A stretch of DNA of 29,421 nucleotides from assembly GCA_025934635.1 (NCBI GenBank), contig JAICWX010000080.1, positions 1 to 29,421 of the forward strand. Direction: 5' to 3'. This stretch comes from Streptosporangiaceae bacterium (GTDB lineage Bacteria > Actinomycetota > Actinomycetes > Streptosporangiales > Streptosporangiaceae). Each line of letters opens with the position of its first letter. Within the stretch, counting starts at the first letter, position 1. The notes beneath the pieces were generated by a model. The model made no database searches, was not told where the DNA came from, and saw only the letters and a program-made list of their open reading frames with translations. This document shows, in pieces, positions 8,701-15,550 of this stretch. The position numbers and the translations under genes are program-made.

Positions 8701-9513
8701 GTGAGCTTTTCTTGCGAGCACGGGGCGGAATGCCACGCCGGGAACATAGTGTCCATGGCTTCGGCACCGGAGGCGTCGCGGGCCTGGCTGCTGGTCGAGC
8801 AGCCCGGGCCGTGGCCGCACGAGGCGGTCGGCGCGGCCATGCCCGCGCCGCTGGCAGCGCTGCTGACCGCGGCCGATAACTCCGGCATCCGGGTGCAGCT
8901 GATCCGCAAGCCGGGGCGCCGGCGGGTGAGCGACGCGCGCACCGTGTTCCTGGGCTGGACCGCGGGCCGCGAGCCGTGGCTGCGGCAGGCCACGGTGTCC
9001 GCGTCGGCTCCGGAACTGACCGAACGGGACCTGAAGGACCTGGCCGCCGGGAGCGCGCCGTCGTTCGGCGCGCCGTCCGGCGAGCCCGTTTTCCTGGTCT
9101 GCACGCACGCCAAGCGCAGCCTGTGCTGCTCGCGGTACGGGGTGCCGCTGGCCCGCGCCCTGGCCGTCCGGCATCCCGGTCAGGTCTGGGAGACCACCCA
9201 CGTGGGCGGCCACCGGTTCGCCGCCAACCTGGTGATCCTGCCGCACGGGCTGTTCTACGGCCCGGTCGGCCTGGAGACGGCCACCGCCGCGATCGGCGCG
9301 TACCAGCGCGGTGCGGTCGCGCTGGACCGTTACCGGGGCCGGGCCGGGACGCCCCGGCCTGGCCAGGAGGCCGACCACGCCCGGCTGGCCTCGGCCGGGT
9401 CGCTGCCGGTGGAGGGGCTCGCCTTAGGTTTCGTGCTGGAACGTGGGTGCGGTAGCGGTGAGGATGGCGGTCCGCGGTTCGGTCCGCCATGTTTCGCCGA
9501 TCTCGGCGGCTAG
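8701..9513 (+). CDS. Sucrase/ferredoxin-like (thioredoxin-fold 2Fe-2S) protein, atypical C-terminus
   Basis: Member of the sucraseferredoxin-like family, proteins with a thioredoxin-like 2Fe-2S fold. Recognisable pieces are the N-terminal SCEHGAEC, SRAWLLVEQPGPW (26-38), FLVCTHAKRSLCCSRYG (131-147, Cys 134, 142 and 143) and VWETTHVGGHRFAANLVILPHGLFYG (163-187). It starts 31 bp after the decarboxylase, in the same direction, so it probably belongs to the iron-regulated operon. There it could act in electron transfer to ferric siderophore; that role is inferred. The GTG start has only a GGGGGG stretch upstream. The last 30 residues (after about residue 241) are antisense to the next gene and look unlike the family, so the native end may be lost. 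Confidence 0.82.
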   Translation: MSFSCEHGAECHAGNIVSMASAPEASRAWLLVEQPGPWPHEAVGAAMPAPLAALLTAADNSGIRVQLIRKPGRRRVSDARTVFLGWTAGREPWLRQATVSASAPELTERDLKDLAAGSAPSFGAPSGEPVFLVCTHAKRSLCCSRYGVPLARALAVRHPGQVWETTHVGGHRFAANLVILPHGLFYGPVGLETATAAIGAYQRGAVALDRYRGRAGTPRPGQEADHARLASAGSLPVEGLALGFVLERGCGSGEDGGPRFGPPCFADLGG

Positions 9514-10116
9514 GACGGCGATGAGGTCGGGGACGTCTTGTGCGGCCTCGTCGTGCAGGGCCTCGGCCACGATGAGGACGGTGCTGGTTGTTTCGCGGAC
9601 CGCGGACCGGCCGCTCTGCCGGTTGGTCCAGCGGCGGGCGTGTGCCTGGCCGGCCTGGTCGGCGAAGATGACCTCGCCGGGCATGGGGTGCTCGACCTCG
9701 CCGCCGAACGTCAGGTAGTCCTCGTCTCCGTTCGCGTAGCGGACCTCGAGCGGCCAGGCGAGCCGGACCGCGTCCAGGGCGGCGACCGGGATGGCGAAGG
9801 CCAGCGAGACGGCGTTGCACAGGTCCACCAGCGGGTGCAGCCGGGGCAGGGCGCCTTCCTTGCGGAAGCGGCGAAGCAGCGACTCCGACGCGCAGCGGTA
9901 CTGGGTCGGCTTCAGGCCCATCGCGGCGAAGGCACGCCGCCAGGCCTGGATCTCGGGGAGTTCGCTCTCCGGGCCGCTGGCTAGTTTTTTCTGGGCTGCT
10001 TGCTCGTAGGGCCCGGTCTTCGGGTCGGCTTCGACGGTGATGTTGTTTGCGTAGATGACGCCGGGGACGAGGGCCGGGAAGTCGCGCCAGATGGCGGCGT
10101 CGTGCTGGAAGTGCAT
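9424..10116 (-). CDS. B3/B4 tRNA-binding domain protein (PheT-related)
   Basis: 230-aa free-standing B3/B4 domain, the domain that edits mischarged tyrosine in the beta subunit of phenylalanyl-tRNA synthetase. Features are an early GVIYANNITVEAD, the central EIQAWRRAFAAMGLKPTQYRCASESLLRRF, LPRLHPLVDLCNAVSLAFAIPVAALD and the later DEDYLTFGG. Free-standing members are thought to edit aminoacyl-tRNA or bind free amino acids. Its ATG directly abuts the stop of the EamA gene (TAG then ATG, no gap), with GGAAGGGGA upstream, so the two form an operon. The 3' end overlaps the sucrase/ferredoxin-like gene by 90 bp. Together with EamA and MocR it suggests amino-acid or related metabolite handling. Confidence 0.85.
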   Translation of the reverse strand: MHFQHDAAIWRDFPALVPGVIYANNITVEADPKTGPYEQAAQKKLASGPESELPEIQAWRRAFAAMGLKPTQYRCASESLLRRFRKEGALPRLHPLVDLCNAVSLAFAIPVAALDAVRLAWPLEVRYANGDEDYLTFGGEVEHPMPGEVIFADQAGQAHARRWTNRQSGRSAVRETTSTVLIVAEALHDEAAQDVPDLIAVLAAEIGETWRTEPRTAILTATAPTFQHET

Positions 10117-11103
10117 CTAACGGGTCCCCTTCCGGAAGCCGAGGGTCAGGCCGGCCGCGACGACCGCCATGCCCGCCCAGACCAGCGGCCGGGGCGCCGG
10201 GCCGCCGAGCAGCACCCCGCTGCCCGCGGCGGCGACCGGGGCGATCCCGGTGAGCAGGCCGGCCCGGCTGGCGCCCAGGCGGCTGACACTGGAATACCAC
10301 AGGACGAAGGCGGCCGCGGTGACCGCGACCGCGAGGTAGCCGGCCGCGAGCCAGTCGGGCGGGGATAGTTCGGTGACGGCGGCCGGGCCTTCGTGGACGA
10401 CCCCGATCAGGGCGAATATCGCGGTGGCGAGCCAGGTGGCGTGCACCGATACGCCCCACGGGCCGTGACTTTTCAGGACGGGGATGGCGAGCAGGGTGAA
10501 CGCGGCCTCGCACCCGAAGACGACGGCCGCCCAGGCCAGGCCGGTCCCGTCGGCCCGGCCGAGCCCCTGGACCAGGGCGGCGCCGGCTGTGACGACCAGC
10601 GCGGCGGCGATGGCTTTCGCGCGTGGCCGGCGGGTGCCCTCCAGCAGCGGGCCTGCTATTGCCAGCACGGCGGGGACGCAGGCCACGGCCACGCCGAGGA
10701 CGGCGGGCTCGGCGTGGCCGGATCCCTCGACCAGGGCCAGGTTGAACAGGACCAGGCCGGTCACGGCGATGCCGGTTAGCCACAGCCATTCGGTCCCGCG
10801 CGGCCAGGTGAGCTTCCGGCCGGTGAGCTTGGCCAGTGCGACCAGGAGCAGGCAGGCCGCGCCGTAGCGGACCGCTTCGGCGGTGAACACCGGCGCCCCG
10901 GCCAGCACTGTGGAGACCGCCACGCTGCCGCCCACGAAGACCATGCCGGTGGCGCCCGCGGCCACCCCGGCCGCCGTACCGCGGCGCGGTTCGGGGACGA
11001 GGCTGCGGCGTGGTCCGGGGACGACGCTGTGGTGCGGTCCGGGGACGACGCTGTGGCGCGGTCCGATGACGGCGGGAAGCTCGGGGGTGCGCAGACCAGG
11101 CAT
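10117..11103 (-). CDS. EamA-family (DMT superfamily) transporter
   Basis: Inner-membrane exporter of the drug/metabolite transporter superfamily, about 328 aa. Roughly ten hydrophobic segments form two EamA halves, the first from about GTAAGVAAGATGMVFVGGSV, the second from GTGLAWAAVVFGCEAAFTLL. The C-terminal LYSSV-like segment reads AFVLWYSSVSRLGASRAG. The ATG at 11103 (MPGLRTPELP) was chosen because the frame upstream overlaps the divergent regulator promoter. The N-terminus before the first helix is a 24-bp tandem repeat giving PGPHHSVV-type octapeptides, unusual for the family. It is divergent from a MocR regulator, a common arrangement in which the regulator controls the transporter, and is followed by the B3/B4 gene. 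Substrate not shown; an amino acid is likely from context. Confidence 0.88.
   Translation of the reverse strand: MPGLRTPELPAVIGPRHSVVPGPHHSVVPGPRRSLVPEPRRGTAAGVAAGATGMVFVGGSVAVSTVLAGAPVFTAEAVRYGAACLLLVALAKLTGRKLTWPRGTEWLWLTGIAVTGLVLFNLALVEGSGHAEPAVLGVAVACVPAVLAIAGPLLEGTRRPRAKAIAAALVVTAGAALVQGLGRADGTGLAWAAVVFGCEAAFTLLAIPVLKSHGPWGVSVHATWLATAIFALIGVVHEGPAAVTELSPPDWLAAGYLAVAVTAAAFVLWYSSVSRLGASRAGLLTGIAPVAAAGSGVLLGGPAPRPLVWAGMAVVAAGLTLGFRKGTR
10988..11059. repeat. 24-bp tandem repeat, three units, in the EamA gene
   Basis: Three consecutive units of the type GGTCCGGGGACGACGCTGTG plus four bases (10988-11011, 11012-11035, 11036-11059), with a partial fourth. They encode three octapeptides in the N-terminal cytoplasmic part of the transporter. 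Copies two and three differ by a single base, pointing to recent slippage. Confidence 0.85.
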
Positions 11104-11168
11104 GACGCCACGGTATGAACGATATGGTCTAGCGAACAGGACCATGGAGACCCGTTTATAGTGGACCA
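11104..11168. promoter_or_regulatory. Divergent promoter region of eamA and mocR with GGACCA repeats
   Basis: The 65-bp gap holds a direct repeat GGACCA (11139-11144 and 11163-11168, 24 bp apart) and an inverted pair ATGGTC (11124-11129) / GACCAT (11140-11145). MocR-family regulators often bind paired direct or inverted repeats, so these are candidate operators. TATAGT at 11157-11162 is seven bases before the regulator ATG and no Shine-Dalgarno is present, so mocR mRNA is probably leaderless. Confidence 0.55.
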
Positions 11169-12638
11169 ATGCCTGGGGCCGACTTTCTTCAGCTCAGCCC
11201 GCAGGACGCGCCGGCCCGCGGGCTGACCGGCTGGCTGGCCGACGCGATCAGGGCCGCCATCATGGACGGGCGGCTGCGGGCCGGGACGCCGCTGCCGGCC
11301 ACCCGGCTGCTGGCCGGCGACCTGGGCGTCTCGCGCGGCCTGGTCGTCGAGGCTTACCAGCGGCTCGCCGACGAGGGCCTGGTCAGCGGGCGGCCGGGGA
11401 CCGGGACGCGGGTGCTGGGCGTGTCCCGCCCGGCACCGGGGGTTTCGCCGGGGGTTTCTGAGGCGCCACCGGGGCCGCTGCTGGTGCCGCCCGGCTGGCG
11501 GGAGCGGGCGGAGATCGACCTCTCCCCCGGCGTCCCCGACCTGTCCGGGTTTCCCCGCGCCGCCTGGCTGCGCGCCGAGCGGCTGGTGCTCGAGCGGGCC
11601 AGCGTGGCCGACCTGGGCTACGGCGACCCGCGCGGCGCCGCGGCGCTGCGCACCGAATTGGCGGGCTGGCTGGCACGGACCCGCGGGCTGCGCACCGGGG
11701 CCGGCGACATCATCGTCGTCACCGGGGTCGCGCAGGCCCTGGCCCTGCTGGCCCGGGTACTGGGCCGGCACGGGCACCGCGAGATCGCGGTCGAGGACCC
11801 GGGCTCGCGCGGAGCCCGGGACGACCTGGCCTACTGGGGCCTGCGGCCGGTGCCGGTGCCGGTGGACGAGCACGGGCTGGACATCAGCGAGCTGGCCCGC
11901 GGCGATGCCCGGGCGGTGCTGCTCACCCCGGCGCACCAGTTCCCGACCGGGGTGGTGCTGGCCCCGCAGCGCCGCCGCGACCTGCTGGACTGGGCGGCCG
12001 GGGCGGACGCCGTGATCGTCGAGGACGACTACGACGCGGAGTACCGCTACGACCGGGCCCCGGTCCCGGCGCTGCACGCCTCGGCGCCCGGCCTGGTCGC
12101 CTACGCGGGCAGTACCTCCAAGACGCTGGCCCCGGGCATGCGGCTGGGCTGGCTGATCCCGCCGCCGGGGCTGCACGCCGACCTGGTCGAGGCCAAGTAC
12201 GCCAGCGACCTCGGCAGCCCGGCCCTGCCGCAGCTGGTGCTGGCCCGGCTGATCGCCAGCGGCGAGCTCGAGCAGCACATCCGGCTGGTCAGGAAGCGGC
12301 AGCGGAGCCGGCGCGACGCTCTGCTGCTGGCGCTGCGCGAGCACCTGCCGGCCGCCCGGGTGCAGGGCATCGCGGCCGGGCTGCACCTGCTCGTCACCTT
12401 TCCCGGGCTCTCCGGCGCGGGCGGTCTGGCCGGGACGGGCGGTCTGGCCGGCGCGGGCGGTCTGGCCGGCTCCGACGCGGATCTGGCCGAGGCGATCCTG
12501 GCGACCGGAGTCCTCGTGCACCCGCTGTCCTGGCACCGCCAGCGTCCCGGGGTGCCGGGGATCGTGCTGGGCTACGCCGCGCACACCCCCGGCCGGCTGC
12601 AGGAGGCGGCCCGGCGCATCGCGCGGGTCCTTACCTAG
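11169..12638 (+). CDS. MocR/PdxR-family transcriptional regulator (GntR-type HTH fused to aminotransferase domain)
   Basis: DNA-binding regulator of the MocR subgroup of the GntR family, 489 aa. A winged helix-turn-helix spans about 17-82 (GLTGWLADAIRAAIMDGRL...LPATRLLAGDLGVSRGLVVEAYQRLADEGL). A class I aminotransferase fold follows from about 115, with YGDPRGAAALR, EDPGSRGARDDL, HQFPTG, VEDDYDAEYRY and the PLP lysine K318 in GSTSKTLAPGMRLGW. It likely senses PLP or an amino-acid adduct and controls the divergent eamA-B3/B4 operon. ATG at 11169 has no ribosome site and follows a -10 box directly, so leaderless translation is likely. Near residues 415-432 a three-fold 18-bp repeat encodes GGLAGT/GGLAGA units in what is normally a short loop. 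Confidence 0.93.
   Translation: MPGADFLQLSPQDAPARGLTGWLADAIRAAIMDGRLRAGTPLPATRLLAGDLGVSRGLVVEAYQRLADEGLVSGRPGTGTRVLGVSRPAPGVSPGVSEAPPGPLLVPPGWRERAEIDLSPGVPDLSGFPRAAWLRAERLVLERASVADLGYGDPRGAAALRTELAGWLARTRGLRTGAGDIIVVTGVAQALALLARVLGRHGHREIAVEDPGSRGARDDLAYWGLRPVPVPVDEHGLDISELARGDARAVLLTPAHQFPTGVVLAPQRRRDLLDWAAGADAVIVEDDYDAEYRYDRAPVPALHASAPGLVAYAGSTSKTLAPGMRLGWLIPPPGLHADLVEAKYASDLGSPALPQLVLARLIASGELEQHIRLVRKRQRSRRDALLLALREHLPAARVQGIAAGLHLLVTFPGLSGAGGLAGTGGLAGAGGLAGSDADLAEAILATGVLVHPLSWHRQRPGVPGIVLGYAAHTPGRLQEAARRIARVLT
12415..12468 (+). repeat. 18-bp tandem repeat, three units, in the mocR gene
   Basis: Three 18-bp units of the form GCGCGGGCGGTCTGGCCG (12415-12432, 12433-12450, 12451-12468), the middle one differing by two bases. 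They encode a Gly/Leu/Ala-rich loop in the aminotransferase-like domain and keep the frame. Confidence 0.85.
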
Positions 12639-12692
12639 GGGGCGTCGCGGGCGGCGACTGACGGCATGGATGGAGCATCGATGGCGCTGGCG

Positions 12693-12717
12693 CGACATTG
12701 ATGGAGCATCAATGTCG
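12693..12717. terminator. Hairpin between convergent mocR and lapA-like genes
   Basis: CGACATTGATG (12693-12703), loop GAG, then CATCAATGTCG (12707-12717): a perfect 11-bp stem. A degenerate copy of the same motif (CATGGATGGAGCATCGATGG, 12665-12684) precedes it. It lies 55 bp after the mocR stop and 96 bp past the stop of the opposite gene. No T-run follows, as is usual in high-GC actinomycetes, so it may act as a bidirectional terminator. Nothing else is seen in 12639-12812. Confidence 0.55.
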
Positions 12718-12812
12718 TTGCGGGGGGGCCGGGGCGGGTGACGGGCGGGGTTTGTGATGTGGATGTGGCTACTGGGGCGAGTGACCGAGTTGGCAGGGGG
12801 CGAGTGGCCGGG

Positions 12813-13322
12813 TTAGCGGGCTGATTCGCGGGCGGCGGCCTTGGCGCGCCTGGAGTCGGCGCGGCGGTGGCGGCGGGCCACGGTCCGCAGCTGGCTGATC
12901 CGGGCCGCGCCGGCCAGGACGACCAGCAGGACGCCGCAGACCGCGGAGAGGAGCAGGGCCACGCCCAGCGGCAGGTGTCCGTGCGCGCCCAGGTAGTTGA
13001 CGCTGACCTGGGCGCCGTTCTGCAGGATGAAGATCAGCAGGAGGAGCAGGACGACGGCGAAGAAGCCCACCGCCACCCAGAGCCCGCTGGTCCTGGTGCG
13101 CTTGATCTTGAGCGGGGGCGGCGCTGGCGCAGGCTCCGCGGGAGCGGGCTGTCCGGGCACGAGCCCGGGCTGTGGTTCGGCCGCTTCGAGCAAGACCGAG
13201 TCTTCGGCCGGGTAGACCGCACCGGGCAGGACGGGCGCCTCGGACGGAGGCGGTACCTCCTCCCCCGGCACATGGCGCGGCAGCGGGGTGCCCGGCGGCA
13301 CGGGATGCGGTTCGCTGGACAT
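12813..13322 (-). CDS. LapA-domain (DUF1049) membrane protein
   Basis: 169-aa membrane protein. The first 70 residues are a Pro/Glu/Ala-rich cytoplasmic stretch; then come the two transmembrane helices of the LapA (DUF1049) domain, SGLWVAVGFFAVVLLLLLIFILQN (about 79-102) and LPLGVALLLSAVCGVLLVVLAGAARISQLR, with the family piece ILQNGAQVSVNYLG between them. The C-terminus is strongly basic (RRHRRADSRRAKAAARESAR). In Gram-negative bacteria LapA acts in lipopolysaccharide assembly; actinomycetes lack LPS and the role there is unknown. ATG at 13322 has AGGGGG about seven bases upstream. The gene is divergent from the lytic transglycosylase. Confidence 0.82.
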   Translation of the reverse strand: MSSEPHPVPPGTPLPRHVPGEEVPPPSEAPVLPGAVYPAEDSVLLEAAEPQPGLVPGQPAPAEPAPAPPPLKIKRTRTSGLWVAVGFFAVVLLLLLIFILQNGAQVSVNYLGAHGHLPLGVALLLSAVCGVLLVVLAGAARISQLRTVARRHRRADSRRAKAAARESAR

Positions 13323-13400
13323 CAGGGGACCCCCTTGGTCTGAATGGCCCTTACGTGCCCAGCTCAGGGAAGGTTATGCACGCCGTGACCGGCTCGCTGT

Positions 13401-13430
13401 GATTACTCATAGTAATTAAATGATTACAGA
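13401..13430. promoter_or_regulatory. AT-rich element with GATTAC repeats upstream of the transglycosylase gene
   Basis: A strikingly AT-rich patch in GC-rich surroundings. It contains GATTAC twice (13401 and 13422) and the inverted repeat ATTACT-CAT-AGTAAT (13402-13416), then the start region at 13433. TAGTAAT could serve as a -10 box and the repeats as an operator. The regulator is unknown. Confidence 0.4.
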
Positions 13431-13432
13431 GA

Positions 13433-14179
13433 GTGGATGAGGTGCATAACTGCCGTGTGCGCCGCATCCACGGCCTGGCCGTTACCAGCCTGCTCGCCGG
13501 GCTGCTCGCGCTGGTGCTCGTGGTGCTGGTCCTGCCCGCCTCCGCCGTGCCGATCCCCGCCAGTTACCTGACTCTGTACCGCCAGGCCGCCCGCACCTGC
13601 CCCGGGCTGACCTGGGAGGTGCTGGCGGGGATCGGCACGGTGGAATCGGCCAACGGCCAGTCCCGGGCCCGCGGCGTGCACCGCGGCAAGAACCGCAAGG
13701 GCGCGGAGGGACCGATGCAGTTCGAGCCGGCCACGTTCGCGGAGTACGCCGTCCGGGCCGACCGGACCGCCAAGCTGACGCCCTACAACCCGGCCGACGC
13801 GGTCTTCACGGCAGCCCGGATGCTCTGCGCCGACGGGGCGGCGAACGGGCCGCAAGGGCTGCGCCACGCTATCTACGCCTACAACCATGCCTGCTGGTAC
13901 GTCAGGGATGTGCTCACTCTGGCCGCGCGGTACGCGGGAGTCAGGAAGCCCCGTCCGGTACGGACCGGGTTCTGCGCGGCTCATCACCGTAAGCACGGGC
14001 ACGGGAAGCACGGACACGGGAAGCACGGACACGGGAAGCACGGGCATGGCCGTACGCGCGGGCACGGCCGGCCTCAGCGAGCACGTGCCGCCCGGGGTCA
14101 CGCTCCGGGGCACGTCGTCAAGCACGGCCGACATCACTCCCACCGGGGCCGGAAACCACCGAAGAGCAAGAGGAAGTGA
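13433..14179 (+). CDS. Exported lytic transglycosylase-like protein with His/Gly/Lys-rich tail
   Basis: Predicted peptidoglycan-cleaving enzyme acting outside the membrane. A basic N-terminus is followed by a hydrophobic signal or anchor (about 15-38). A lysozyme-like SLT domain follows: the probable catalytic Glu71 lies in LAGIGTVESANG, then GPMQFEPATFAEYA (93-106), NPADAVFTAARML and AIYAYNHACWYVRDVL. After residue 180 the protein ends in a 68-residue basic tail with four KHGHG units, then more His, Arg and Lys. This tail may bind wall polymers or metal ions (inference). A GTG nine codons-bases later (13442) is an equally possible start; neither has a clear ribosome site. Confidence 0.82.
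   Translation: MDEVHNCRVRRIHGLAVTSLLAGLLALVLVVLVLPASAVPIPASYLTLYRQAARTCPGLTWEVLAGIGTVESANGQSRARGVHRGKNRKGAEGPMQFEPATFAEYAVRADRTAKLTPYNPADAVFTAARMLCADGAANGPQGLRHAIYAYNHACWYVRDVLTLAARYAGVRKPRPVRTGFCAAHHRKHGHGKHGHGKHGHGKHGHGRTRGHGRPQRARAARGHAPGHVVKHGRHHSHRGRKPPKSKRK
13991..14050 (+). repeat. 15-bp tandem repeat, four units, encoding KHGHG
   Basis: Four 15-bp units (AAGCACGGACACGGG type) from 13991 to 14050, differing at one or two positions. They encode KHGHG pentapeptides in the tail of the lytic transglycosylase. Confidence 0.88.
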
Positions 14180-14277
14180 AGGGCGGGCGGGTCCAGCGCC
14201 CCGGGACTGCCGGTGACGCCGGACCCCGGCGCGGGGGGACCTAGGTCTACCCGGGAAACGTGGGTATGGTCGGTTTC

Positions 14278-14796
14278 ATGGCGCACGAACAGCGAAAGGT
14301 CCTGCTCCTGGCGGCCGACGACTTCGAGGACATGGAGCTGCTGTACCCGCAGTACCGGCTGGCCGAGGAGGATATCGCCGTCACCGTGGCCGGGCTGGAC
14401 GACCACCCGGTGCACGGGAAGAAGGGGCACGGACCGGTGCCGGTGGACACCACGGTGGACCAGGTGGCCGAGGGTGACTTCGACGCCCTGGTCATCCCGG
14501 GCGGCTTCGCCCCCGACAAGCTGCGGCGCTCGGAAACCGTGCTGGACCTGGTGCGGGCGTTCGACGCGGCGGCCAAGCCGATCGCGTTCATCTGCCACGC
14601 GGGCTGGGTGCCGATCTCGGCCCGGATCCTCAACGGCCGCCGGGCCACCAGCGTCGGTGCCATCCGGGACGACATGGTCAACGCGGGCACCGACTGGGTG
14701 GACGAGGCCACCGTGGTCGACGGCAACCTCATCTCCGCCCGGACACCTGCTGACCTCGGACCCTGGATGAAGGCGCTGCTCAAGGCGCTGGCCTAG
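14278..14796 (+). CDS. DJ-1/PfpI family protein (class I glutamine amidotransferase-like)
   Basis: Cytoplasmic protein of the DJ-1/PfpI superfamily, 172 aa, the group that includes YhbO/PfpI-type chaperone, glyoxalase or protein-deglycase activities. VLLLAADDFEDMEL (8-21) holds the acidic residue next to the active site (E17), ALVIPGGFAPDKLR is the core strand-loop, and FICHAGW (104-110) is the nucleophile elbow with Cys106 and His107. ATG at 14278 begins the conserved part; in-frame starts at 14260 and 14266 are possible and no strong ribosome site marks any of them. It is followed after 13 bp by the M24 gene with a strong ribosome site, so the two are probably co-transcribed. Confidence 0.88.
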   Translation: MAHEQRKVLLLAADDFEDMELLYPQYRLAEEDIAVTVAGLDDHPVHGKKGHGPVPVDTTVDQVAEGDFDALVIPGGFAPDKLRRSETVLDLVRAFDAAAKPIAFICHAGWVPISARILNGRRATSVGAIRDDMVNAGTDWVDEATVVDGNLISARTPADLGPWMKALLKALA

Positions 14797-14809
14797 AAGG
14801 AGGAGATCG

Positions 14810-15538
14810 GTGGCCAAGGGACGCCCGGCGGGGCTGGTCGAGGACGAGGACGCGCGCGCCGCCCGGCTGCTGGACGCGCAGGCCAAGGCGGCCGAGCTGT
14901 TCGCCGCCATCGAACCGCGCAGCATCATCGTGCCCGGCGCGCGCGAGGGCGGGGCGAGCGACGCGATCCGGGATCTGGCGGCCGAGATGTTCGGGGTGGA
15001 CCGGCACTGGCACAAGCGGATTGTCCGGGCCGGGCCCAACACCCTCGAGCCGTACAAGGAGAACCCGCCGGACCGGGTGATCGGCGACGACGACATCGTG
15101 TTCTGCGACTTCGGGCCGGTATTCGAGGAGTGGGAGGCCGACTTCGGCCGGACCTACGTGCTCGGCGGCGACCCGGTCAAGCTCCGGCTGCGGGACGACC
15201 TGCCGGTCATGTTCGACGCGGGGCGCCGGTTCTTCGCCGGGCACCCGGACATCACCGGCGAGCAGCTGTTCGCGTTCATGGTCGGCGCGGCGGAGGCGGC
15301 GGGCTGGGAGTTCGGCGGGACGATCGCCGGGCACCTGGTCGGCCAGTTCCCGCACGAGAACATCGACGGCGACAAGATCGAGTCCTATATCGCCCCCGGC
15401 AGCGACCGGCCGATGCGCCGGCGGGACGCCAACGGCCAGCTCTGCCACTGGATCCTCGAGGTCCACCTGGTGGACACCGAGCGGCAGATCGGCGGCTTCT
15501 TCGAGGAACTGCTGGACCTGGGCCTTGAGCCGGCTTAG
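14810..15538 (+). CDS. M24 family metallopeptidase-fold protein
   Basis: Short (242 aa) pita-bread-fold protein of the methionine aminopeptidase/creatinase group without the usual N-terminal domain. The expected metal ligands are present: D100 in VFCDFGP, D111 in EADFGRTYVL, H175 in TIAGHLVGQFPHE, and the glutamates in ILEVHLVD (E217) and near the C-terminus. Likely a Xaa-Pro-type peptidase or a creatinase-like hydrolase; the substrate cannot be read. GTG at 14810 is set by the strong AAGGAGGAG just upstream. It forms a two-gene unit with the DJ-1/PfpI gene and ends 12 bp from the convergent GH20 gene. Confidence 0.87.
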   Translation: MAKGRPAGLVEDEDARAARLLDAQAKAAELFAAIEPRSIIVPGAREGGASDAIRDLAAEMFGVDRHWHKRIVRAGPNTLEPYKENPPDRVIGDDDIVFCDFGPVFEEWEADFGRTYVLGGDPVKLRLRDDLPVMFDAGRRFFAGHPDITGEQLFAFMVGAAEAAGWEFGGTIAGHLVGQFPHENIDGDKIESYIAPGSDRPMRRRDANGQLCHWILEVHLVDTERQIGGFFEELLDLGLEPA

Positions 15539-15550
15539 TCCCGCACGGCG

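Noticed and set aside
10776..12698. 640-residue minus-strand open frame across mocR
   Set aside because: Low-complexity Arg/Gln/Pro/Gly sequence antisense to a gene with full MocR motifs; overlaps two real genes and their promoter.
13323..13432. Possible c-di-AMP (ydaO-type) riboswitch before the lytic transglycosylase
   Set aside because: The gap is about 110 bases and shared with a divergent gene; no conserved riboswitch core could be recognised.
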